A DNA stretch of 64,000 bases from positions 66,310,417 to 66,374,416 of the forward strand of contig CM049319.1 in NCBI GenBank assembly GCA_026874595.1. The letters are read 5' to 3'. The DNA is from Sipunculus nudus (Eukaryota; Annelida; Sipuncula; Golfingiida; Sipunculidae). Positions 24,214-36,800 of the stretch are shown here, piece by piece. The notes under the pieces were generated by a model, which was not told where the DNA came from, searched no databases, and saw only the letters and a program-made list of their open reading frames with translations. Each line of letters opens with the position of its first letter. The stretch's first letter is position 1. Both the position numbers and the translations under genes were made by a program.

Positions 24214-24705
24214 ATGGCCTGCAAAGCTTGTGTCAATGGCCCTAAGAAAATGGGAGCCTTGCAGACTATATTAAAGGAAATTTCGCCTCAAATGCAAACT
24301 TCAATCAAGAACGATCTTTGCTCCGATGAGGACGAGGAAAAAGACATTTTCGTGTACACAATCAAAAGCGGCGGTTGAGCTCGACTTTGACGGGCCTGGA
24401 AATATAAAGCTACTTAACGGATCTCTTCATGTTGACACTTGTAAGTTGGAATTTTGTGGGAAAATCTGAGACAGTGTCAGATCCCTGGCCAACAAACCTG
24501 AAACCACCATGATGAAGTTTAGTTTGGTACCTACAGTAAAATCCTGAACAGTTGTCAAGATTACTGAAATGAATATTTGAAGGAAATAGGTCTTCTAAAC
24601 CAAAAGAAACTTACGGACAGAGAAAAGGGGCTGTTCTGTATATAGTCTGGGCATTATGGCAGCTCTGGCTGCACTTTTTAGATTGGCGATGCCATGAAGC
24701 AGTCC
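24214..24705 (+). pseudogene. PPPDE/LRAT-like copy 5, pseudogene
   Basis: It starts MACKACVNGPKKMGAL and reads well to IFVYTIKSGG. About 57 bases encoding the Gly-Gly-His block are then deleted, and the frame hits TGA. Coding-like sequence resumes as VELDFDGPGNIK and KLEFCGKI, with a second TGA (CGA in copy 3). Frameshifts follow in the region matching MMKFGSYNKILNSCQDY, and a further stop replaces the second Cys. The closest relative in the window is copy 3, on the same strand and with nearly the same upstream motif, so it probably arose by duplication of copy 3 or a shared parent. Confidence 0.8.
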
Positions 24706-26204
24706 TGCACAGGCGCCTGAAATGCTCTACATAATTTATGTTTCAGAGTTTTGGACAAGAATTATTTATATATCTTTCAACGTGTGTATCTGTACTTTTA
24801 ACAGTGATATCAGCAGACACGTAGTCAAACAGATATGCCATATATGAATAATTGTCTGTTCAGAGCCTTGGTCAGAACTATCAGACATGTGACGTATCTA
24901 AACAGTCTTGTGATGTAGAGCTTGAAGTATTAAAAAATGAATTATATTTGAAGAGTCCTAGAGCTGTCCTAGAGCTTGAATCATCATGTCATCGAATAAA
25001 TCGGCAGTATGACTTGTATAAGGAGATAACATGTATATTAGTGTAACATGTAGGGTTGAAAGGAGTACTAACCGAGAAAAATTCAAATCCGAATATTACT
25101 GCAAATTTACGGGCACTTTGTAGGCCTATTTATTCATTATCGTAGCCTGGCATATGGCTCTTAACATATGCTAGTCAAATAAACAGCTAGAGGTCTTGTT
25201 GTGACATATAACTAATCCTTCATTGTGGTAACGTTAATCCGTCACGCTATCTTTACGAATTGCCATAGTAATGTGTACTCGAGTCCGAGTCGGGCAATGC
25301 TTATCGGGTACACGAGTTCTAAATTTTGTACCCGTTTCAGCCCTATAGTAACAATTATACCTATGCAGAAATATTATGTCTATATATAGGACCCTCGTAT
25401 CCTAGAGCTTTTATTGTGATAATTAGAAAATATAAAGCAATATATCCTAAATATCTAGCAGCAGTCATTTCTGTCATGTCTGTTTTTCCTGATCGGCTCC
25501 TATCGTGTTTGTTTTAGTATGTGTACGAATGACACCTGGAACGCTATGGGTTGCTGCAGTCTTGCAACGCTGACATATATAGTAAACAATGATCAAGCGC
25601 TGCAGCCTCTGGCGGGGAGAGTCTAAACTATATCCAAGGTTGTACGGATCCCTGCAACTCCTAAGATATGTATATGCCTTGTGTAACGTGAGGACACCAG
25701 TCAAACCCCACATATTATTATTGTTACAGATGCTTGGACTCCATTGGGACCAAAACTGTTGCTGAATGATCAGTATGTAATAAAGTATGGGCACTTTTTC
25801 TGAATGAAGTCAGATATTACTTCGTCTCCGTCAGGCCGCTGGAGCCTTCAAGTTGGAACAGCCAATAGGAAATTAGCATCATTGACAACACGCGACGTAT
25901 GATGGGAAGGAATCTTATGAAAATATGGTCTATCCTAGTGCACGGGACTGGCATTCCTGGGAAAAGCCCCCTGAATTCCTCTTTTGCATAGATTGCCCAC
26001 CTAATTTGCATGGGATTCCTTTTCCGGCGGTGTCCGGTTGCGCTTGAAACAACTGAACCCCGGCAGTTCAAAGGATAAAAAGCATTTACAGGCGCACATA
26101 AAGGTGATATATCGATTTAATTTGATACATAATAAATTTTTTTTATATATAATTACAAGATTGCTTCTCTATCACACAACATGCAGTGGTATTTCATGTT
26201 ACAG
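24706..26204. other. intergenic, no supported gene
   Basis: No recognisable domain. The 106-codon minus-strand frame at 25474-25794 and the 84-codon frame at 25817-26071 lack family features. Confidence 0.4.
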
Positions 26205-26377
26205 GTCCCTCCATGTACCGCAGGGTGATCTCTCACCGCCAGACGGTCGGACTCCACATCCCAGATAAATGGAGTCCGTACGTGGCGGACTACGCTATGT
26301 ATTGGTTCTCACATATGGGTAACACCATTCTCTGGCACGGAAGTGGCACTGGAGGCGAAATCTGGAGGAGAAATTGG
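26205..26377 (+). CDS. candidate internal exon A of an unrecognised gene
   Basis: A 173-base segment is bounded by TTACAG/GT at the left and TGG/gtacta at the right. It enters in phase 1 and leaves in phase 0. The frame is rich in Trp, Tyr, His and Gly: SMYRRVISHRQTVGLHIP, then DKWSPYVADYAMYWFSHMG, then TILWHGSGTGGEIWRRNW. This composition is protein-like, and the two other frames are poorer. I do not recognise the family. The exon at 27750-27875 is phase-compatible and may follow directly. No first exon is identified. Confidence 0.4.
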
Positions 26378-27400
26378 GTACTATTTTCTACGTTGAATCT
26401 AGAGACACATTGTAAATTTCCTTCACTTTGGATAAAATGTTGATGAAAATATAGCCTTGGCAAAAGATCAATGCTCTCCAATGACCTTTAATGTTACTTT
26501 GATCAGTCCATTTTAGTTTGTGTAGTTTTTATTATACCGAAATTGAAATCTGATTCGTATCGTATATAGTGCAATTAATTAAATGTATCAGTATTTATTA
26601 ATGTTTTTTCTAAATCAGGATCGACTTTTTTTTACCAATTTATCATGTGAAGATAGTACCTGAGATGGGAATATTTATAATCAGTAATAAATGGGCAACG
26701 TTTAAATATATTGAAACCTAATCAGTTTTAATGATAAATTATGTATGCAGACATATGCATGCACTGGCCGGTAGACATGTAGGTGTCACACCTATAATAC
26801 ATAATACTGCAGCGCGTTTTCTTAAATTTTCATCTGATTATTAAATAATGAGCTGATATAAATGGGTGCTGCCTGTATACTGAGTGTTAAGTTTTAATGA
26901 AAAAAATTGTTATGAAAAAAAAACAATATGTATTTGCACCTGACATATGGTCAGCCATTTGATGTCATAGGCGAGTGCCTTTTTGCCTTACACCAAGATA
27001 CGCCCGTGCTGACCAATATAAAAAGCACAGAGAGACCAGCCGAGTGCAAGTCTTACCGACCTAAATACTTTTCGACTTACTTTGTCGTGATCAACAGTTG
27101 ATATTTCTAGCAGCCATATACACATTGTCGTTATTTACTTGTGAATTCTTTCGAACACTAAAAACGAAATACTCGAACATGTATTTGCTCGCCGCGGATA
27201 TATAATGCGGTCTCGCACATTGCACACTTAAAATAGGAGGATCGAGTACTGAACTCAGCGAATATAAGCACGCATTATAATTTGAGCTGACGATCTTCAT
27301 TGGATATTTTTGATGAATGACAATGCAACGTCTTTCGTCAACGTGCCTTCTGAGCCAATCTATCTTATTCAATGACAAATATTTTCTGTAAAGCATTTTA

Positions 27401-27403
<3 letters not shown>

Positions 27404-27489
<86 letters not shown>
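27404..27489. repeat. (TA)n microsatellite
   Basis: About 85 bases of TA with a single interruption near 27440. Confidence 0.95.
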
Positions 27490-27495
<6 letters not shown>

Positions 27496-27749
27496 AACTT
27501 CCTTTTGACTGCTGTTATCATCGGTAAAATGATATCATGGTTGCCAAGCACTCATAAAAATATTAAGATATCCTGGGATATTTCCCCGACATTTCTTTCA
27601 AGACAAATTCAATGGACTTTTGTTTTGGTGTATGATGTGATTTTACCCGGTTAGCTAAACATTTCTGTTATAATTAAGTTGTGTCTGATCAGTTAAATTT
27701 GTATTGAAAATTTGCGACAAACGAGAGTGGGTCTTTTTACAATACTTAG

Positions 27750-27875
27750 CACTACGTGTACCTTGGCGTTCAAACCCAGAAAATGTTGCTATACAAAGCA
27801 GCGGATACACGAGAGGAGATCTGGGACGACTCCAGTACTTATTACCGCTTCGGGAAGAGCTTCTTTATAATGGAA
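27750..27875 (+). CDS. candidate internal exon B of an unrecognised gene
   Basis: A 126-base segment, phase 0 at both ends, lies between an acceptor (ATACTTAG) and a donor (GAA/gtaata). It encodes 42 residues: HYVYLGVQTQKMLLYKAADT, then REEIWDDSSTYYRFGKSFFI and ME. Joined to exon A it keeps an open frame across the 1.4-kb gap. A strong acceptor after a T-rich tract at 28011 (TTTTTTTCAG) could begin a last exon with a stop ten codons later, but that is weak. Function unknown. Confidence 0.38.
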
Positions 27876-27899
27876 GTAATATGAAGTACTTGTTTGAAA

Positions 27900-29117
27900 C
27901 CTTATTTTTATTATATGCAAGCACTATGTTTTCGCCTCATCCATATATTATGTATCATCGAAAGGGTATACCATTATATCCAATCAGCCGTTTGTTTGTT
28001 TGTTTTTTTCAGTTACCCGGACTGTCATTGGTTGAATTTATATAATGTACTTGCAGACTATTCTGTCGAGTAATAATTTAACTTTATTAATGTTATTAAT
28101 TAACACATTTCTTAAATGTTAAAGGTACTTCCTTTGATAAGGCTTCCTTTACATGCAACTACAAGTTCAAAGGTCTTAACAATAATTTTTTTATAATTAC
28201 AAGCAATTAATATTCTCTCGCAACAGTTAAACATGAGATGGCGAAACAAGAGCATCTTCAAATAGGTGCTACTGTAGTATTCTTTGACTTTTCAAACGTA
28301 AAACAATGACCCTGTACTTTCATTGTATATTGTAAACGATTGTTACGGTTCTGCGCAAACAGAATGTTTTTCTGTTACCGATGACACCACCTGCCTGGCT
28401 AATGTTAAACTGTTGAGAATTTATTTTAAATACAGGCTTACCAGAATGAGGGTTCAAGGGGTGGGGGTGGGGGTGGGGGATCTGGACCCTTTTAAAAACA
28501 CCGCAACCTTTATTAAGAGTTTCAGACTTATTTATTTTTGTGGATTGAAACCGCCCCCCCCCCTTCAAGACCTGGGAACTTTTTATTAAGGTTTTGAATC
28601 ACCATTAGTCCTCCAGGGTTGGACACCTCCTTTTCCTTAATCCTGGATCCACCCCTGCTTAGGCCTACCCCATACTGATATTATTGTATAATGATAGAAT
28701 GGTGTATTAAATTATTCAAATGGAAGGTAATTCTTGTAAACAGCCGACTGTTATCTCTTAAAGGTGCAATCATCTTCTCAAGGTAGAGCCTATATCATTC
28801 TGATCAATATAATGTGCTTAGGATGGACCTGAATAACACAAGTCTTATTGGAAACAGGATGTCTGAATACGAAAAAAAAATAGAGGGCATAACTTTCTTT
28901 TTTTAATTTTTATTTTGATTAATTACACTACCATTAGATTATCATCCCTATATAGGCTTCTTGACGTTCTCTGGTCAGATTCAATCAGATTCATTTTTTA
29001 AATAGTTTTCTCGCTGAGTTCATGACGATTACTTCAGCTCGCTGAACCCATGTATGATATATCAACTCACCCCACACACATATGCACACACCCTCACACA
29101 CAAATATATATATATAT
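27900..29117. other. intergenic; G-rich run
   Basis: No gene seen. A plus-strand G-rich run at about 28457-28481 (repeated GGGGGT) could form a G-quadruplex, and a C run lies at 28553-28563. Confidence 0.45.
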
Positions 29118-29340
29118 AATAATAATGTATTGTATGAGATAGTTTTACTTCATGTACGACACTTGCAGAACTGTGTCCTGAGTACAGCGGACTAGCCAGC
29201 TCACTCTTGAAGTACTAACTGAACTGATCAGATATGTTGTAGAAGTAAGTACTTGAAGAGTTAGCCGGCTAGTCAGCTGTACTCACGAAACAGTTCTGTC
29301 GTACATGAAGTAAAACTAACTGTATATGATACATTATTAT
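29118..29340. repeat. 223-bp fold-back element (MITE-like)
   Basis: The left arm (29118-29216) and right arm (29248-29340) are inverted copies. Paired blocks are TTTTACTTCATGTACGAC/GTCGTACATGAAGTAAAA, GAGTACAGC/GCTGTACTC, GACTAGCC/GGCTAGTC and CTCTTGAAGTACT/AGTACTTGAAGAG. A loop of about 30 bases separates them, and outer ATAATAATGTAT/ATACATTATTAT pairs frame the unit. No coding capacity. Confidence 0.85.
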
Positions 29341-29424
29341 TGCTCCCCTGCATGGTTGAGCACTTTCACTATGATGTATTGAATTTCTATATGCATTACT
29401 ATTAAATGTTCATTGACATTTCTT

Positions 29425-30472
29425 ATGATTTAGATGAACTTACTGAAATTGTGTCTAGTTATAGATCATTTTGTGGAGACATGCTGGTACCCACTAAAAC
29501 CATTAAGATTTACCCTAATAATAAACCTTGGACCAATAGTGATCTAAGTAAACTTATCGCATGCATGTAAGCACCAAGCCTTCACAAGCAGATAAAAGAT
29601 ATGACTTACAAAAAGAAACTGATTCTGCCATTGAGAAAGCCAAACAACAATATAAAGAAAGTAGAAAAACTGTTCCATAGCCAGCAATCAAAAGATGCTT
29701 GGAAAGGTCTTCAGGAATTAACTGGTATAACTAAAAGCAAGAAAGAATGCTCACTGCTTGCTGAAAATGACTATGCTGACAAATAAAATACATTCTATGC
29801 ACGATTTGATGAAAGTGACTTCTCAAAAGAAAAAGATGACATTCGGAGCAGTCTGAGAGCAAATTTAGAATCATGCAATGATGGCATCCTTACTTATCTA
29901 ACTGATGTAAACAAAGTGTTAAGTAAGATTAATGTAAAGAAAGCCTGTGGACCCGACTAAATCAGTGGTCGATTAATTAAACCTGTAGAAATAGTTTGTC
30001 CTTCATCATAAATTCACATTTTTCAATTGTCTCTCTCCTTGTGTAAACTACCAAAATTATGAAAGACCGCAGAAATAATTCCAGTCGCCAAAAATTACTC
30101 CTCAGGTAAACGCCTAGATACGATACTCTGCAGAACAACTCGTTTTAAAAAATCTCCATGCCATACAGTATTAAACTTTTTAACTCACAACCCTCTTAGA
30201 TATTTAATGTTTTGAATTATGTGTTTTACCTGCAGAATTATCTGTTTTATTATTTTACATGCTTATTTTTACATGCATAGTCAATATGTTATGTGTTATT
30301 AATTTTTATGTATTTTTATGTATTATTTGTAAGTATCTATCTATTTACTAATTTATTTTTATGTAATGAATTGCAAGTCAACGACAACTTCCTGGAACTG
30401 AAGGCTAATAAATGTTTTCTTATCTTATCTTATCTCATCTCATCTCATCTCATCTCATCTTATCTTATCTTA
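29425..30472 (+). mobile_element. truncated CR1/jockey-type LINE with (TTATC)n tail
   Basis: The translation shows typical non-LTR retrotransposon text around the start of the reverse transcriptase: KDAWKGLQELTGITKSK, NTFYARFDESDFSKEKDD, then VLSKINVKKACGPD, SGRLIKPV, IFQLSLSLCKLPK and KTAEIIPVAK. In-frame stops interrupt it several times. The catalytic part after the PVAK block is missing. The sequence jumps to a 3' end with CTGGAACTGAAGGCTAATAA and a (TTATC/TCATC)n tail at 30418-30472. This is a dead, internally deleted copy just upstream of the ankyrin gene. Confidence 0.75.
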
Positions 30473-30797
30473 TATATTAACTCACCAAATCTCGCATCTC
30501 TCATTCATATAGGCCTATCATTCATGCAGTGAATCATTTTATTCTTTGCTTGACTTTTGTTATTTTAGTGATTCAGTGTTCTCTTACCAGTGGTCAGACT
30601 TTACGTCAATGCCAGCATCTTAAAATGGTTGAAAGGCCTGAAGTTATTACCGACCATGCTAGCCTATGTTAAATGGCTTATTTTGATATGATATGTTAGC
30701 AACCTCTTCACGGGTAGGTGGAGACAAGCAACAGTAAAGGCCAGTAACCAGTCTACAGTAAATCTATAGGTGGTATATTTTACTACACGATGTCTCA

Positions 30798-30845
30798 ACC
30801 AATGAGCGACCGCGATGACTGGCGGCGAGGAGACATGTAAACAAT
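30798..30845 (+). promoter_or_regulatory. proximal 5' region of the ankyrin gene: CCAAT box and start-stop uORF
   Basis: CCAAT lies at 30798-30802, followed by a short GC-rich block (GACTGGCGGCGAGG). An ATG-TAA pair at 30835-30840 ends five bases before the main ATG at 30846. If the transcript starts upstream of it, this minimal upstream ORF would slow initiation at the main start. The transcription start is not known. Confidence 0.5.
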
Positions 30846-30867
30846 ATGGCTGTACAAGGTGGCAACG
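30846..30867 (+). CDS. ankyrin gene exon 1
   Basis: Twenty-two coding bases encode MAVQGGN plus one base, followed by a consensus donor GTGAGT. The phase (1) matches both exon 2 and exon 3. Chosen as the start because it is the only upstream ATG with a strong donor in the right phase near a GC-rich promoter-like block. Confidence 0.65.
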
Positions 30868-33800
30868 GTGAGTTGCTCGCACATAAAATGTTTATGTTCT
30901 CATCTGAACAAACTACTGTCTGATTGTCATATGTATAAAAGCAACAATATTAAAAAAAAAGTATAATACACAGTGTTTAATGTTGACTTGGTACGACTGT
31001 AGAATAACTCGCTAAATTACCTCCCGGAGGTACAACACTTCTGACCATGCAGCTGACTGTAGTGTAGACTGTGAATACAGTGTGATCATAAAAGTTAATG
31101 TCCAGCTACTGGAATCTCACTTTGGCAGAACTATAGAACGCGGGCTTCAGCCTACCGCTGGTACCTTATGCACAACAGGTGTCGCATATTAATTATTACC
31201 TGAAACGGGCCGATACATATTATTTTCCTGAGAATTCCGGTATTTAATTTTGCTCATAACTGGAGTTTATTATATTAGAGGAGGAGGGGTCCGGGGAACC
31301 TGGGTTCCCCGTCTGAACGGGGGTGTGAGGGCGGAGCCCCCACCTAAAACTTAATTTTCCTGTTCAAATAGTAAATGGTTTCCCATTTTCGCGATAGATG
31401 GCGCTTCAATCGCAGATATAAATGAACAAAACTCGCTCCTGGTGGTATCTCGTCTTCACGGCTCACTTAGTGGCATGTAGGGCTCCTAGTCTAGAGATCG
31501 TAGGTTCGATTCCCGATTCAGGCGACTTCTGATGCTTAGTATTTGGTAATGTTAGAATAGTTGAGTGTAGGGACATCTACAGGGAAAAGTAGGAGTTAAG
31601 ATAGGGAATGAGAGGAGACAGTTTTATTTATATTTTCTTCAATAGAAGCTAAGCCCGCGTTCTGTAGTGGCTCCCTCAATTTTAATTGCCACTTAGGTAC
31701 TAGGATACGGAGGTACTAGGATACCTAGGATCAAAGACGAAAGACAGGGAACTGACCTTTAGATCACAAACCACCTGCCACTTGCTTGACCAAAACCCTG
31801 CACAAGTTTTGGTGTGATATAGGTATTAGCCAAGTAATGAGATAAGAAGTTGTTATGTAATGTGCTTAACCGATACCATCTCCCCAGTTGGAAGCCTGTG
31901 ATCTATATGGTGCTGTCACTGGGTACATGTGGAGTGCTTGTCCTTATTGTTATAATCATAATTAATTATGTTAAATATTAAACATTTAAAATAATAATAA
32001 TAATATGATCATTACCATGTTAATATACCAAACAATTTTATTCCTAATAAAAATATAATCGTAAGATCTTTTGAGTGTTTATATTTCAACATGTAGTATT
32101 TTTTATTTGATTAGTGCACATTGTTGATGTCAGGTCTGTATAGGTCCGGTTCTGTTGCCCGGGTCAGTAATTATATTCAGAATGCAAATGATTAATAATA
32201 ATTAATAATAATAATAATTAAAAAAGTGTTAATATTTAATATGAAGTATATTCAATTTGGTTAGTGCACATTATTAAAAGAAATATATTATTAATTAAAG
32301 GCATTCAAATATGACCTTGAGACAACTCACATTTATATGCAGAAAAATGTGAGTTCAGTGATTAATATACATGCAGCTATAAGTGAAACCACATTTATAT
32401 TTTTACAAACTACCATATTTCTGCTTGTGAACCCACATTTTTTTTGTGCAAAGTGAAACCACTTTTGGTACATTTGTCAATAATGTCAGTACACATATCA
32501 CATCAAGTAAAATAAGTGAAGAAATAACACTTATTTTTCCAATATAACTTGTACAATTGATAAAATTGAAGCCTATCAGGCATTGAACCCACATTTAAAA
32601 AAAAAACAAAAATGTGGGTTCAGTTGTTGTTTTAGCCCCCTGATATTCATCCACGTAGATTACACTTATACCAAAGTATGCAGTCATGATTAGATGTAGT
32701 CTGAGCAAGGATGTAAATAGTCAGTACATATGAATGATAGAAAATGAATCTAAGCATCAATAATCATTATTTTCTTCAGGTTCTCAGAGCAGCCATGTGA
32801 TATCTGCTGTGGCTCATGGATATATCCGTCTGGCAAATAAAGGTTTATCAAAATATAAATATGAATTTGTTGTGTGCATGTACTATAGGCTGATAATTAT
32901 CACATGGTCACCAAAAATCTCAATATATGAATATTTCAGAGTGAATTGTCTGTGGGCACCAATACACACACCTCCACTGTACTAGGGTGGGCCAATTATA
33001 TTGAAAAGAATTCATTACAATTACAGTTACTTCAAAAAATCCCAGTAACTGTTTAATGCATCTGTAGGTAAACTATATATTATCTTTAAGTCGACAAGTA
33101 TCATTTACAGAGATATCATTCATATAAAAACATAAAAACTTTATCTAGGATTGTTTACTACATATTATCCTTTACTGGACAAACGTCTTGCTTCTTAATA
33201 ACACTGGCACTAATTAGAGCACCTCCTGGGAAATAATTGTTGGTTCAAACCTCTGATGATGGAAAACCCTTTAGTTACTTATCCTATGTATACACATTAA
33301 TCGGCACGTAAATCCTAAATTCCTAACTGACAATGTCAGTGACCAATAAAGTTATGTCATGAATACTGGATATTTCAAATACAATATGATTTTCGCAGCT
33401 CTCAGTGATATTTATATTTCATATGAATCACTCATATTAATTTAAACATGCTAAATAAATATATAATACATTAGACTTGGATGCAATAAAGTTAATTATA
33501 GGAAAAGTGAATGAAAATTCAGTGCATTCACCATGGTTAGCTTCTTTATGTATGATAGATAGTATATAGCTAGTATATATACATCTTGATATCAATCTCT
33601 ATTTACATCAAGGGCCATACTTGAGGTAATTCTGATATCAGCCTACCAAGATCATTAGCCTCTTGTGTTTTTGTTACTTGGTGCCAGTTAATTAGCTGAT
33701 AAACACTGATGTAATCAGATCAGTATGTGTTTCAGCTAAATAAACCTCCATTTCAGTGGAAGTGTGAAATGTGCCTAGACCATACTTGTCCTTGTGTAAC

Positions 33801-36800
33801 TCTGGATATATGTATGCATTATGGAAGTCTATTTCTTCTATCTGGACAGCATTTACAAAAATATGAATGCCTCAAATAAAGGGTCAGTTTAAGGCATACT
33901 AATTTAGTAATTGCTATGCTTATAATATACATATGTTTTATTTAATCAATAAAATTATAGGTTATAATCCTTCCACAAGAGTATCATGATAAACATTACA
34001 AATGAATGAAGTTTCAGGTAAAGTGCTGTGTCATGAATTTTGAAAGTTATTGAAATTATTTATGTTATCAGAGCTATAATGATCACTCTTCATCCATCGT
34101 CCATCTGGCTGTCAGGCTGTCCGTTTACAGGGCATAAATCGTAACCACTGGACCTGGAAACTTCTAACTTAATATCAAGGGAGTTCCTTGAAAAATCTTC
34201 TTGGACACATGAAATTAGGTCTCTGTTACCCATATCCTTTGAGCTGTGGGTGTGGTAAGTAGCCCCCAAAATAATAAAAAAATTGGTACAAAGGTCAAAT
34301 ATCTGAATAACTAATGCATTGATCACCATGATTCTTTGCATGAAAATTGATCGTGTAGTGTTCCATCAGTTCCTGCAAACTGGTGGCACCACCTATAATT
34401 TTTCTTATATTTACAATTTTTTTCTCAAATTTGGTACCTTCAGAGAAGATGTCATCTGTTAACAGGGCACACATCATAACCACTGGACCTCAAACCTTGT
34501 AACTTTACATTAACTGAGGTCCATGAAAAGTCTCTTTGTGGAAAGGTGAAATAAGGTCTCTGTTATCAATATCTTCTGAGCTATGGGGCTTGTAATTAAT
34601 AGCCCTCATATTTATTAAAATTGAATAAAAAAGCTCCATTTCTGAATAACTAATGCATTGATCACCATGATTCTTTGCATGCATGGACTGTTTCTTTAGT
34701 TCCTGAAGACTGGTGGCACCTCCTGTACTTCTTTATTTTTATGCATTTTTTCTCTATTTTTAAAACCTTCAAATGAAGCATTATCTTTTAACAGAGCACA
34801 AATTGTCTCTGTTTGACCTAGAATCTTTTAACTTGACATCCATGAAGGTCCAAGAAAAGTCTTCATCGAAACTTGAAATTAGGTCTCTGTTACCTATGTC
34901 CTTCAGCTATGAGACTCATATATACCCCCCCCCCCAGAATAATTAAAAATTGGATACAAAAGCTGCAGTATCTGAATAACTGACATATTGACAGCCATGA
35001 TTTTTTGTTCATGCATATTGATCATGAAGTGTTTCCTCAGTTCCTGTTTGCTAGTGGCGCCACCTAGACTTTTTCTAACTTTTATCCATTTTTTCCTTAA
35101 TTTTGTACACCACTCTGTGTTGCCATGCATTGTTCATTTTTCCCCTGAATTCAGCTGAGTGTCATGGCCCATGATGGGACACTAATTATGTTTGCAATCA
35201 TCGCAATTATTATAACTTGTAATTATTTATCTTATTTATTTTTAACAAAATACATTCAGTTACTCGAAAATTGTAATTAAATACAGGCAATTACACATTA
35301 CAATTACCCCATTACCCTTCACTGTTATGTACATGCAGCTCTGTGCAGGACTGTTATGGTACATATACTATCATATGATACAGTATTGTAATACTTTGCT
35401 CAATATATTATAAATGATGTAATCCATATAACATCCATATATTTTGTTTAGGCTAATATTTCCTGTTTATAGAAAGGTAGCCAAACTTCTGCACATACAC
35501 ACTGTAATAATCAGCATCATTGGCAAGCACTGTGACTGTTGATTAATATGTTAATCTGGCTGCAGGTACAAAGTTGTGTGATGATGAAAATAGAACAGTT
35601 TTCAATTGAATATTTTCAAAGTATGGTGCACTTAAAATGCAACATAATAAGCCTCATAGCCAGATGTTCGCAATTTCAAAGCAATCCCTGGAAGCTGACT
35701 CCTGACGCTTATACCTGAGATATTTTAGTTACTTGGGTGATTGGCTTTGAAGTGTAAAACCTTGGAAATCAGGTCAACATAAAAAATAAATATCAGGTGC
35801 ACATCTTTGAGCCATGGCTAATATTTTGCCAGAAGGTCAGTTTTCGAATATCAGGCAAATTCAGATTAAGCTGAAACACGGGCAGCAGAAAAAAAATAAT
35901 TGATGGTTTTACAATTTGGTGGAGCTAAGAATGTCCACCCACAAAAAATGTGTAAAAAATTATTGTAGAAAATTCCTGTCAGTCTCTTACTCCTCCATGT
36001 GGGGGAGGTTTCATAATTTTACACACTGCTTTTGTCAACAAATAGACATTTTACATAATAAACTCTACAGTCTTGTGGTAGTATATATACATTGATATTT
36101 GATGACTAAAACCAACTTTACATCCCTCACATGATTCAGTTAAGGAAAAATAGATTTTCATTACAAACCTGAACATAAATTTATTTCATATATCCATATT
36201 GTGTCTATTCTATTTTTTACGTATAGTGCACAATTGTTTTTTGTGTGCATAATTTAGTACAATATCACCTTTTTCAGTGTTGTTGGTGGCATGCATCTGT
36301 GAATTTAATTCGTTATTTCGACACTAGACTCTTAATGTATGTAAACTGAACAGGTTTTTGCTTTGAGAGGTATAGCTATCCCAAGAAACACAAATCTGTG
36401 TTAAACTTCATTTGATACAGATTTTTGCTACCTATAATTTTATTTGCTTAATGTAAAGATCAGTCCATTGACCTGTAGCCATGGACTACTAAATAAAAAA
36501 TCTGGTCATTACAAAATTATAATTTCAAGTCTCAATTTTGTATATGAATCATTTGTAGGTACTCCTGTAAATTGTGAGGGACCTTTGAACCAGTTGATTT
36601 GATCAGTTCTTTCTCTTTGATTTGACTATGGATTCAATTATTACTTAAGTATGAAATTTCAGACTTTCCTTTTTATAATAAAATATTTTACCATAATGGA
36701 TGCTACAATATTTTAGTAAGTAAAGGAATAATGTACCTTGCTTTCTGGTGATTGCCATCATTTATGCTACCTGAGCAGTTTAAAGCTGGGCATTGAAACT

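Noticed and set aside
33225-33260. GGTTCAAACC as a polymerase III B box
   Set aside because: No A box or tRNA-like arm at a suitable distance.
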